A stretch of DNA of 64,000 bases from Adiantum capillus-veneris (lineage: Eukaryota; Streptophyta; Polypodiopsida; Polypodiales; Pteridaceae). The stretch is taken from positions 146,051,741-146,115,740 of the forward strand of contig CM043945.1 of the NCBI GenBank assembly GCA_014529385.2, given 5' to 3'. Below the pieces are notes generated by a model. The model was not told the origin of the DNA, did no database searches, and saw nothing but the letters and a program-made list of their open reading frames with translations. The position numbers and the translations under genes were made by a program. Positions 54,791-64,000 of the stretch are shown here, piece after piece. Position 1 is the first letter of the stretch, and the number at the start of each line of letters is the position of its first letter.

Positions 54791-57378
54791 GGATTCACAA
54801 GCACTTAAAGAAGAGGTCTCAGCCCTCAAGCGAGAGCTTGCTGATAGAGAAAGCAGTGGATTAGAGGAAGGGGAATTCCAGTCCTCGGTGATAGAGGAAA
54901 TCAAGGTCATCAAGGAGCAGGTACGGATGATCAAAGAGAAGGACAAACAGAAGGTGTTAAAGACGTCTTCGTGGATGGATGTGATCATGAAGACGCAGAA
55001 GAAGGCAGATGAGGCCGAGAAATGGATAGAAGTCGCTAAGAAAGGGAGAGGGAAAGAATCCACATCTGTCCCCACTCCTACAATCATCAACATGACTCTA
55101 GAAGAAGAGCATCCAAGGAAAACTAGAGCTTTGCATATAAGAGTAACCGGTCTAAAAGACCGAGATGATGTGGAAGGGGAAGTCGAAGAACTTCTCCGCA
55201 TGATGGGTAGTGAGGCTACTCATACAAAGGCATGGAGGGTAGGGAAGAGATACAAGGGAATGGAGAGACTTCAAAAGGGAGAGCTTTAATCATCCGTTTC
55301 CCATCCATGGAGGAAAAGAACTTCTTGAAGAGGCGTCCTACACTAAAGAAAACGGGCATATTCCTTGGAGATGACCTCACTCTCACACAGCTTGCGCATA
55401 TGAGAGAGGTAATGCCAGAGATTCAAGCTGCAAGGGAGAAGGGAAAGACGGCTTTCTACAGAGATGGTCGGGTGGTGTTTGTAGAGCGGCGCTCCACATG
55501 ACGTTGCGAGACCTATGGGACCACACTTAAAGTTGCCACGTGGAATTGTAATGAATCTATGCGCCTTGATGTGGGTGCTTTTGAGAATAGTTTTGCGGGA
55601 AGAGACATCGTCTTCTACTCTGAGACACATCAGGCCCCTGGGCAGTCTATGCCTCACATCAGTGGATATAGATGGGAGATAGCCTGTGGACAGGAGACAC
55701 AATCACAGCACAGAGGGCGGGGCTCAGGAGGAGTGGCAGTGTTATTCAGGGGAGGAGTTGTAGCCATTGATACATTTAGCCCGCAGGGATGAGCAAGCTA
55801 GGTACATGTAGGTGAGATTGAGAGCAGAGACAAGCAGATATCTTTACTTTGCTATTTTCTACTTTCCCCTGAGTACGTCAATTTATGCACCACCTAGAGG
55901 ACAATCCCCCTTTTCTATTTTGGATGATGACATATGGGAGTTCTGTAGAGATGGTGACATCATCATTCTAGGGGATTTCAATGCTAGGATTGCCCATCAT
56001 CCGACAATATTTTATGATACTTCACAGGAGATGCTCAGAGAGCTGGATGTTGCAGAGACGGGCCTATCCAGGCTATCACAGGATGGGGAACACACTAAGT
56101 ATGGACGACACTTGATAGACATGGGGATTGCACATGGATTGGCCATCTTGAATGGCCCACAGAGATTTCCCGTTGCGGGGGTTTTACATGCTTTCCACAC
56201 AGACATGGAGCCAGCACAGTGGATTATGTCATGGCACAGCCGAGTCTTATCTCTAGTATCCAGGATCTCACGGTTGGACCCAGACACCTGTTGGTGTGGC
56301 AGTGGATCATATTCTTGTGTCGTTGACCATCTCTTTTCAGTTTAGTGTAGCACACAGGCCACGGGTAGTAGCCCCTACTTGCTACACCATCACAGGGGAG
56401 ACGGACTCTGTATACATAGATGGGATCTACAGACGCCTGTGCACAGAGGAGCCAGGGCGACCTCTCGAGGAGCTTACTACTATACTGATACAGACACTAC
56501 ATGATGTAGTAGAGCAGAGGCATACTCACATACCCGGCCTGAGCAGAGACGCCGTTCAGGGAGCATGCCCCAGAATAGTTGGTATGATGATGATCTCGCG
56601 GCTCATTAGAGCCAAGGCTTCAGTACCACGTGCTATTGTCCGGGCAGAGTTAGCTACCTCCCCACTAGTGGTTGAGGCCCTCACTAGATCCGTCATGTCC
56701 CCCTGTGTGACATCGAGCTTGAGACAGAGTTGCAGTACACATGCCACTGCCCCGACTACTACGAGATACGAGGCCACTTCCATTGCTTGTTCAGAGAGGG
56801 CTTTGGACCACTCTCCAGAGTCATGCGGTACGAGGACCAAAGATGCCTGGGTTTGTTTTTGCTCGAGCTGCGCAGACACACATAGAGCCTGATGAGAGGA
56901 GAGGCTAGCCAGTCTCAGAGACAGATCACAGACTTCTTTAGAGTTGCCACTGGACACCCAGAGGAGTTACTACCACAGCAGAGCTCATCGCCTCACACCA
57001 GAGGCACACTGATTGACCGAGCGACTGAGCTAGGGAGATTGAGACGCCCCCGATTGCGGAGGACTACACAGCATCGATGGAGGCTGCATCAGAGGATTTG
57101 GATCACTTTTTCGCGACATGCACGACGCCTGGTTTGACTACTGACCATGGAGGAGATTGATGAGATCCGCAAGCGACCGATGTGGATCTCTTGTGATCTA
57201 GCTATCCTAGCAAGCTGCTTAGTTCACACCTAGCAGTTTAGGATTCCATAGTATTTTATTTTGTCATTTTGTCATCTTGTTACTCTGACTTTGTACTAGA
57301 TCCACCACATTGTAACGCTCTGATCTCATAGGTCACTTTGGCCTTTTGAAGACGTTAATATAACGTTTCATTTCTTTT
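54789..57378 (+). mobile_element. LINE family A copy (ORF1 middle to 3' end), internally deleted
   Basis: ORF1 from ADSQALKEEVSALKRELADR (54792) to TGA at 55499-55501, with one frame change near 55268. ORF2 continues in frame (RCETYGTTLKVATWNCNE). The endonuclease extends to about 56580. It is then joined to a late RT/C-terminal block (MMISRLIRAKASVPRAIV) near 56585, and again near 56695 to the zinc finger, so RT is essentially missing. The PIP-like QRQITDFF is at 56917-56940. The 3'UTR tail ends GACGTTAATATAACG without a long TC tract. Confidence 0.83.
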
Positions 57379-57600
57379 CCCCATGATAGGAGCTGACGGG
57401 TAGAACACCATTGCGTGAGAGTCTGCAGATGTGGCTGAGGCTGGCGTTGTGGACTGAGCGGCGCTGCAGAGCTACTGGTTGCCTGGAGGGGCTGCGCAGA
57501 GTCGCTAGAGGCTGTGGCTGGCGGCTGGGCATGTAGACAAAGCAGCGTGTAGACAGAGCAGCGCGTTGGAGAGGTAAGCACAGTAGGGCGCAGGGTAGCG

Positions 57601-57604
<4 letters not shown>
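57379..57604 (+). other. Unassigned GC-rich 226-bp segment (possible LINE 5'UTR)
   Basis: It follows a LINE tail lacking TC and precedes a (TC)n tract at 57605-57642. It is rich in CTG/GCTG phrases, with no convincing frame. A 5'UTR of a family A subtype is possible. Confidence 0.35.

Positions 57605-57642
<38 letters not shown>
57605..57642 (+). repeat. (TC)n microsatellite
   Basis: A pure TC tract before the next LINE 5' part. Confidence 0.95.
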
Positions 57643-57645
<3 letters not shown>

Positions 57646-58540
57646 ATAAGGGAACTCCAGCGATCAATGCAAGAGCAGCAGCCTGCTAGCGTTTTCAGCT
57701 AGAACTCCATCGTGGGGTTTCTGTGGGTCTTCGCTAGCAGCAGGCTATCATCACAGCATCAGTATTCAGTTGTTCAATACTTCCAGCCCGTCAGCACCGC
57801 CATTATCAGTATTCAACCGTACCGTCAGTACCCGCAGTTCCACATCACCATCAGTATTCTAGAGCATTCACATTCATCGTGTTCAGCCCAATACATCATC
57901 TTCAGCATTGTATCAGCCTGCCCATGGCGTGGAGCTCACAGCATCAGCCATCACATTTAGCCACTGCGGGTTGGCGGAGCAGAACCCTATCAATACTCAA
58001 TAGTGTTACTAAACACGAGCAGAATTGAGGGTCTGCGCAACAGGGGCCGGTATGATGGAGGTTATGAGCGCTTGACTAGTTTGCAAGTCCCGTACGAAGG
58101 CAACCTTCATGCTTACAAACAAGCGGATAACTCAAGTGAAAAGGGAGATGAAGGAATGGTAAGCAGAGATGGAAGGATGGTGGAAGGAGAAGGCAAACCT
58201 TCTTCAAATGCTCCTCAATGAAGGCACGCAATGTAAGAAGGAGAAAGAGGACCTGCAAGTAGAGATATGAGCACTTAAGGGCGGATTCACAAGCACTCAA
58301 AGAAGAGGTCTCAGCCGTCAAGCGAGAGCTTGCTGATAGAGCAAGCAATGGACTAGAGGAAGGTGAATTCCAGTCCTCGGTGATCGAGGAAATCAAGGTC
58401 ATCAAGGAACAGGTACCTGTGATCAAAGAGGAAGAGAAACAGAATGGGGCAAAGATGTCTTTGTGGGTGGATGTAATCACGAAGACATAGAAGGAGGAAG
58501 AAGACACAAGGAAATGGGGAGACTTTGTAACAAACTTGGA
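57643..58540 (+). mobile_element. LINE family A, 5'UTR and ORF1 start only
   Basis: 57643-58060 is leader-like sequence with repeated CATCAGTATTC / CAGTATTCA phrases. From about 58100 broken ORF1 coiled-coil sequence is seen (EKGDEGMVSRDG, then ADSQALKEEVSAVKRELADR near 58280 and SSVIEEIKVIKEQV), matching the copy at 54789. It ends near 58540 where other sequence begins. Stops include TGA at 58267 and TAG at 58488. Confidence 0.7.
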
Positions 58541-59100
58541 CACCCCAAGTCGAGAATCTACCGCGACTCCACAAATAAATACTTCAAAACAGTTCACAGT
58601 TTAAAATTGATTCGACACCGGCCCAACGGAGTTCCGTGCCTAGAGATATTGGCCCCAAAGACTAGCGCCCCTTTCGGTATGTCTTTTTCTATTAATCTGT
58701 GTTCAAAGTACAAAAGTGCAGGCATGCGCTCACTCTCAGACTCTGCGTCTAGATGCTCTAAGTTGTGAGAGGCCTACCCGCATATTTAAAGATTACCAGG
58801 GATGCTAAAAGCAGGGCCCCAAAAGCTGGCCAAAAATAAAGCCCTTTCAATTTGCCTCTCACAAACCTTCTTATGATATTAAAGCAAGGCTCAAACTTTA
58901 CGTAGCCGAAAAGCTCTCTCTCTGCATAGATAAAAAGCAGCCCACACCATGCTTTTCCTTACGACTTTCAAGTTTGTTTATCTTTCTTTCTTGGGTCGGC
59001 ACGCGCTCTTCGAGGATTTATTGTGCCTAGGAGATTGCGATTAATTTTGTTGATGACCTCGCCCATTTTCTTCTTTGCATTTTTGAATGGTCTGCTGCAG
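58541..59100. mobile_element. Possible LTR relic of the window's Ty3/gypsy family
   Basis: It shares AGCGCCCCTTTCGGTATGTC and a following T-rich run with the LTRs at 898-2952 and 63040-64000, and a similar run-up (GACACCGGCCC...TTGGCCCC). The remainder is not clearly alignable by eye. Old and incomplete. Confidence 0.35.
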
Positions 59101-59215
59101 TGGGTCGTCCTTGTCAGTAAGCTTCTTCATGTTTGAGAAACACGGTGGGGGAGGGAGAGGTAGAGAGGAGAAAAGAGTGGGGAAGAGCATACTATGCAGG
59201 TACGTGTTTCCACAT

Positions 59216-59309
59216 GATTTTCAGTAAATTCAGATTGGCTAGGAATGTAGTTGCGTGTGGCATGCCACACGCAACTACATTCCTAGCCAATCTGAATTTA
59301 CTGAAAATC
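59216..59309. repeat. Perfect 94-bp palindrome (47-bp arms, no spacer)
   Basis: Arms 59216-59262 and 59263-59309 are exact reverse complements, centred on GGCATGCC. Pairing was checked base by base and fails at the next pair outward. It has no coding content. Confidence 0.97.
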
Positions 59310-59450
59310 TGAATTTCTGAAAATCTGAACGGCAGGCTGAAATTCTGAATTTGTGCAGATATTTGTAAAATTTGAAAACTTCAAAGAGTTCCTGAGAAAA
59401 TTCTGCCCTCTGCCCTAGCGAAACGAAACAAGGAAATGAGGGTTGGGGGG
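59310..59450. other. No gene seen
   Basis: AT-rich stretch with repeated CTGAA(A/T)-type phrases next to the palindrome. Nothing recognised. Confidence 0.5.
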
Positions 59451-60912
59451 AGAGAAATGAAATGATATATTAACGTCTACAAAAGGCCAAAATCACCTAT
59501 GAGACCAACTGATTACAATGATGAGTCTAGTACCAAGTCTGGGTACAAACAAACAAAACTACAAACAAGGAAACTGATAGGAGTGCTACCGACTCCTATG
59601 GGTGGCTGGTAGGCTGATCAATGGTATCATGCCAAAGGTACAAAGTGGGGATAAATGTCACCATGATATAATATAACAGTAGCATGAAGCCTATCCTGAT
59701 CGACACTCTGGGTGTCGTGCTAGAATCCTGTGGATCCTCTGCCGGTGCTGCGTGGCTCCCCTCCTCATCAGTCGCGGTCGTCTCGATCTCCCTAACTCTA
59801 TAGCTCGATCAATGAGAGTACCGCTGGTGTGTTTGGGTGGGAACCGAGCTCTGTGATGGTGGTGTCCCCTCTGCCTCTGTGGTACTCAGACTGAAGAAAT
59901 CTGAGATGCGTCTCTGGGACTGTCTCTGTCTTTGCCCACTCAATAGAGCGTCTCTATGTCTCGGTATCTCAAGTAGGAATCATCCGAGACATCTTTGATC
60001 CTGATATCTCATGACTCTATCTAGCGAGTCAAAACCATCTCTGAATAAACAATGAAAGCGTCCCCGTATCTCATAGTAGACTGTGCAGGCAACATATGTA
60101 GTGAAACTGTGTCTCTGGCTCTGCATGGCATAACTGACATATCCTACTGTCTGCTGGTATGCCTCTGAATCTACCTGTCTCAATCCCAAGCTGGTGTGAA
60201 GATGTGCGAATCTGACCTATAGCACATCGTAACCCATGAGATAGATGTGTGTCCATGTAACTGGGCCGTGTGACAAATCCGTCTGTCATGAGTTGGAGAA
60301 GATGCTCTCTATAGAAAACCCTCTTTGTACCCAACTCCCGTGCTGGCTCTATCCATGTCCTCTTGCTATCAAGCTGGATAAGATCCTGCCGAATGAGTCT
60401 AGTAGTCTCCATCCGTGTAAGAGCCAAAGATGGTGCATCAAGAGAATACTGGAAAGGGGGCAGCCTGTCCATGCTGAAACCGTGCCTCTGAAACCATGAG
60501 CTCATCTGTGCATACCAACATGATGTATCTCCCTGTAATGCCAGCTGTCTAGATGACTCAAGAGCAAGCCTGGCATACCTGTCGCTGGTGGTGTCCTATA
60601 AGCTGTGTACAAATGATACTGATCTGGTGAGAGCCTCAACCTCCATAGGTGGGGCAGCCAGCTCCGCTCGTATGATGTCATGTGGGACCGAGGCCTTGGC
60701 TCTAATCAGGCTAGAAATCATAGATATCAAGGGTCTCTCCATATTACTCCATCCAGCACTGTCAACAGACAGCCCCCACACCTGAACCCCGTAGTGCATA
60801 ACTGAAGCGACCAAAGTGTCGAAAAGCCATAGCTTTGTTCGAGGTTCGTGGAACTGAACCTGCGAACAAATCCTCTCTAAACCGCCTAGGGCTGCATAGG
60901 CACGAGTCAATC

Positions 60913-60913
<1 letters not shown>
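59451..60913 (-). mobile_element. LINE family A, minus-strand 5'-truncated copy
   Basis: The 3' tail is at the low coordinate (CGTTAATATATCATTTC read on the minus strand, with the hairpin). Going upstream: PIP-like QRRISDFF (about 59895-59918), zinc finger CQLCHAEPETQFHYICC, an open block 60071-60505 (SLALTRMETTRLIRQDLIQL), and RT thumb LTRAYAALGGLERICSQVQF to 60913. There it abuts a (GA)n tract, that is (TC)n on its own strand. It is closest to the copy at 29174-32611. Confidence 0.87.

Positions 60914-61004
<91 letters not shown>
60914..61004 (-). repeat. (TC)n on the minus strand ((GA)n), LINE tail
   Basis: A pure 91-bp dinucleotide tract. It is the tail of the next minus-strand copy and the 5' border of the one above. 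Confidence 0.95.

Positions 61005-61915
<911 letters not shown>

Positions 61916-62000
<85 letters not shown>
61916..62000 (+). repeat. Compound (TC)n(CA)n microsatellite
   Basis: About 54 bp of TC pass directly into about 32 bp of CA. No LINE tail is next to it. Confidence 0.95.
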
Positions 62001-62004
<4 letters not shown>

Positions 62005-62008
62005 GAGT

Positions 62009-62551
62009 CTAGATTTGGCATAAATGTGTGCAAATAGGTATTGCACTGTGCACACCTATTATGTATATAGATGATACTATATGTACTCAAAATTGGTGTT
62101 TTGATCATACGTTTCATTGAGGCTCCTCTCTTGGGTGAAACATTTCGGGGTGAAACATTTCCGGTTTGAAATGTTTCGCGGCTACGCTGCATTTGGGCTC
62201 TAGTAGGTGGTTGGCTGAACTAGTAAAGCGTGTGGAATTGGTGTCCTAACCATTTGTTTGTGGAGAGAAGGAACTTGAATCTAGATTTGGCATAAATGTG
62301 TGTAAATAGGTATTGTGCTGTGCACACGTATTATGTATATATATAATACTATATATACTCAAAATTGGCGTTTCGATCATACGTTTCATCGAGATCCCTT
62401 TCTTGGGTGAAATGTTTTGGGGTGAAACGTCTCAGGTCTGAAACGTTTCGCGGGTACGTTGCATCTGGGCTCTGGAAGGTGGGTGGGAGAACTGGTAAAG
62501 CGTCTGAAATTGGTATCCTATCCATCTATTTGTGGAGAGAAGGAACTCGTC
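62009..62551 (+). repeat. 272-bp direct tandem duplication
   Basis: Unit 1 is 62009-62280 and unit 2 is 62281-62551. Both begin CTAGATTTGGCATAAATGTG and contain CTCAAAATTGG, CATACGTTTCAT, a GAAACRTTTC cluster and a TTTGTGGAGAGAAGGAAC end. They are clearly similar with scattered differences. Each unit holds several inverted GAAA...TTTC motifs. No coding content. Confidence 0.85.
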
Positions 62552-63039
62552 TTTGAGTCCGGGCTGACTCCGCAACATGCGAGTGCTCCTTGCTCTGCTA
62601 GGATGCATAAGGAACGTGGGCTTGAGCCTCAACGGGCTCTACCGCATGAGAAAGTTGCCTTGTTTTCTGTGGCACTGGTGGAGCTTGCAAGAATTCCATA
62701 AACTTGGGCTTCTGCACCAACCAAGAAAACACATTCACAATAGCAACCAAGTGTGGCTTGCACACATCCTCGTCTAGTTTCCCAGTCATAAAACCTTGAA
62801 CTTGTGGAGCATTCACGTCAACAAAAGGCACAAACAGTAGTGGCCGCGAATCCTTGCCGACCTCAGAACACTGGAGGAACAACCTATCCGTCCTGTGAAG
62901 AAGAACCCTCTTCCTTGGTGTCATTCGTCCGGTCAACCATAGTGCAATTCGAAGTTCCTATGCTTTGTGTCTTTGCCAAAAACCAAGCAAGGCTCACTTC
63001 TTGAGAAAAAAGTGATTTTGTCTCGACCCGACAGAACCA
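62552..63039 (-). mobile_element. Ty3/gypsy-like element, gag-side internal part (fossil)
   Basis: On the minus strand, upstream of the LTR, a gag-like start (MVDRTNDTKEE-SSSQ) resembles that of the element at 1-897. It is followed by a gag-like stretch to about 62560. A candidate primer-binding site (TGGTTCTGTCGGG) sits against the LTR at 63027-63039. The element is broken and old, with a few breaks. Confidence 0.6.
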
Positions 63040-64000
63040 TAAAACCAGCCCGTAGACTCACTTAAGGGTGGTAGACTTTAGCTCTCACCTGATCTTTACG
63101 GTGGTTAACTTTACTGGAACTTTACGACACAATGGAACTTAACGAATAAACCTGTGACTGGAATTTAACACTTCAAACCACTGTTCGGCAGCTAGAGTGC
63201 TCCCAAGGAGACAACGACACCTTGTAGGCCCTAAAGGCGGGCGCCGCTTTCGGTGTTTCTTTATTCAATTAAACTTTGGAGAAAACGTGTAAACTCCTAC
63301 GAGTTGTCCCACTTTTTTTGGGCTGAAAATTACCTACTGTAGCCCAATTTTGGCAGCATAACTGAAGTAGGAGGCTTCACAATCAAAATTCTTATACCCT
63401 AGGTGACTTCCCGCACGCATTAGAGCACTTTGATAATCCTGGCGAGAAAATACAGCACGCTGAAATCTCTGTTTTTCGCCTCTAAAATGCACCGGATCAC
63501 TTGTTTCTCAGTTCCCTAGCTCCCCCAAAGCTCTTGGGACTGTTGAGGATCAAAAAGGGTCAAAACCCTAAACCTGCAAAAAACACAGCAGGCTGTAATT
63601 CCCTGTTTTGGGCTCCGTTTTGCGTGCATGTCGCATCCGTAGGAAGCCCTTGAGTGGCCGCACCCGTAGGGCTACTTGCCCTTTGAATTGGACGAGATTT
63701 CTCGCAAGAAATCTCTCTAAATCAATCTGTACCTGCGGAAGATTAGCAATTAGCTAATCCGGTACGTGTACAAAAGGCTCTTACCTAGGCAATAGCGCAT
63801 AAACCCACATAACTGTACATACTGATAAGTAAGCCCTTGAACTGGGCATCAAGATTCTGTTTTCAAAAGGGGGGAGAGGTGTACGAGAGCGGAATCATCC
63901 TGCTACATGGAATAAAGGAGAAGGCAAGCTTTCCATCAAAGCTATGAACCTGCACCCACTACTCACACACACACTACACACACAGTGTAGGCTTCACGGA
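63040..64000 (-). mobile_element. LTR of the second Ty3/gypsy-like fossil (runs off the window)
   Basis: It matches 898 to about 1910 in order: CGGTGTTTCTTTATTC, GGCAGCATAACTG, AAACCCTAAACCTGCAAAAA, GGGCTACTTGCCCTTTGAAT and CCCACATAACTGTACAT. At least 960 bp long. It has diverged clearly from the first LTR, so the two belong to separate insertions. Confidence 0.7.

Overview
This window looks like repeat-dominated nuclear DNA of a land plant. The evidence is one fragment of a host gene, six consecutive spliced exons of an alpha-glucan (starch/glycogen-type) phosphorylase at 42943-45078 on the + strand, with GT-AG introns, plus a plant-type LINE (L1) with a zinc-knuckle ORF1 and Ty3/gypsy LTR fossils. 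A large-genome non-flowering plant such as a fern is a guess and is not shown by the sequence.

Layout. 1-2952: broken Ty3/gypsy element on the minus strand (RNase H/RT part, gag start, long LTR). 2953-42230: a nearly unbroken array of non-LTR retrotransposon (LINE) copies on the + strand, most of them 5'-truncated. They belong to one superfamily whose lineages I call A, B, C, D and E. The array is interrupted by a 6.8 kb canonical plant L1 at 22311-29156 (minus strand, 17-bp target duplication) and ends with a second, decayed L1 piece at 40636-42230. 42231-45141: phosphorylase exons and introns. 45142-58540: a second + strand LINE array lying in the intron after the last visible exon, including the best copy (45830-50731, intact ORF1). 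58541-61455: an LTR-like relic, a perfect 94-bp palindrome and two minus-strand LINE copies. 61456-62551: no gene, with a 272-bp tandem duplication. 62552-64000: a second minus-strand Ty3-like fossil with its LTR.

The most interesting system is the A-E LINE superfamily. Read across many copies, it has an ORF1 with coiled coil and RRM/CTD-like parts instead of the usual plant zinc-knuckle ORF1. A single in-frame UGA separates ORF1 from ORF2, followed by a conserved linker peptide (stop-RCETYG...WNCNG), which suggests stop-codon readthrough. ORF2 carries an APE endonuclease, an RT with YADD and a C-x2-C-x8-H-x4-C zinc finger. Downstream lies a conserved Q-R-x-I-T-D-F-F motif that matches a PCNA-interacting (PIP) box and recurs in 13 copies. 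The 3' end has a short covarying hairpin followed by GACGTTAATA and then (TC)n. About 18 copies begin at or within a few bases of a (TC)n tract, usually the tail of the preceding copy. The pattern is that of a LINE targeting or priming on (TC)n, building head-to-tail arrays and having entered an intronic (TC)n tract of the phosphorylase gene. Three copies have 5' inversions like those made by twin priming. Many in-frame stops are Gln codons changed to TAG, fitting decay of methylated cytosines.

Boundaries between old LINE copies are good to about 10-30 bp. No tRNA, rRNA or CRISPR array was seen.
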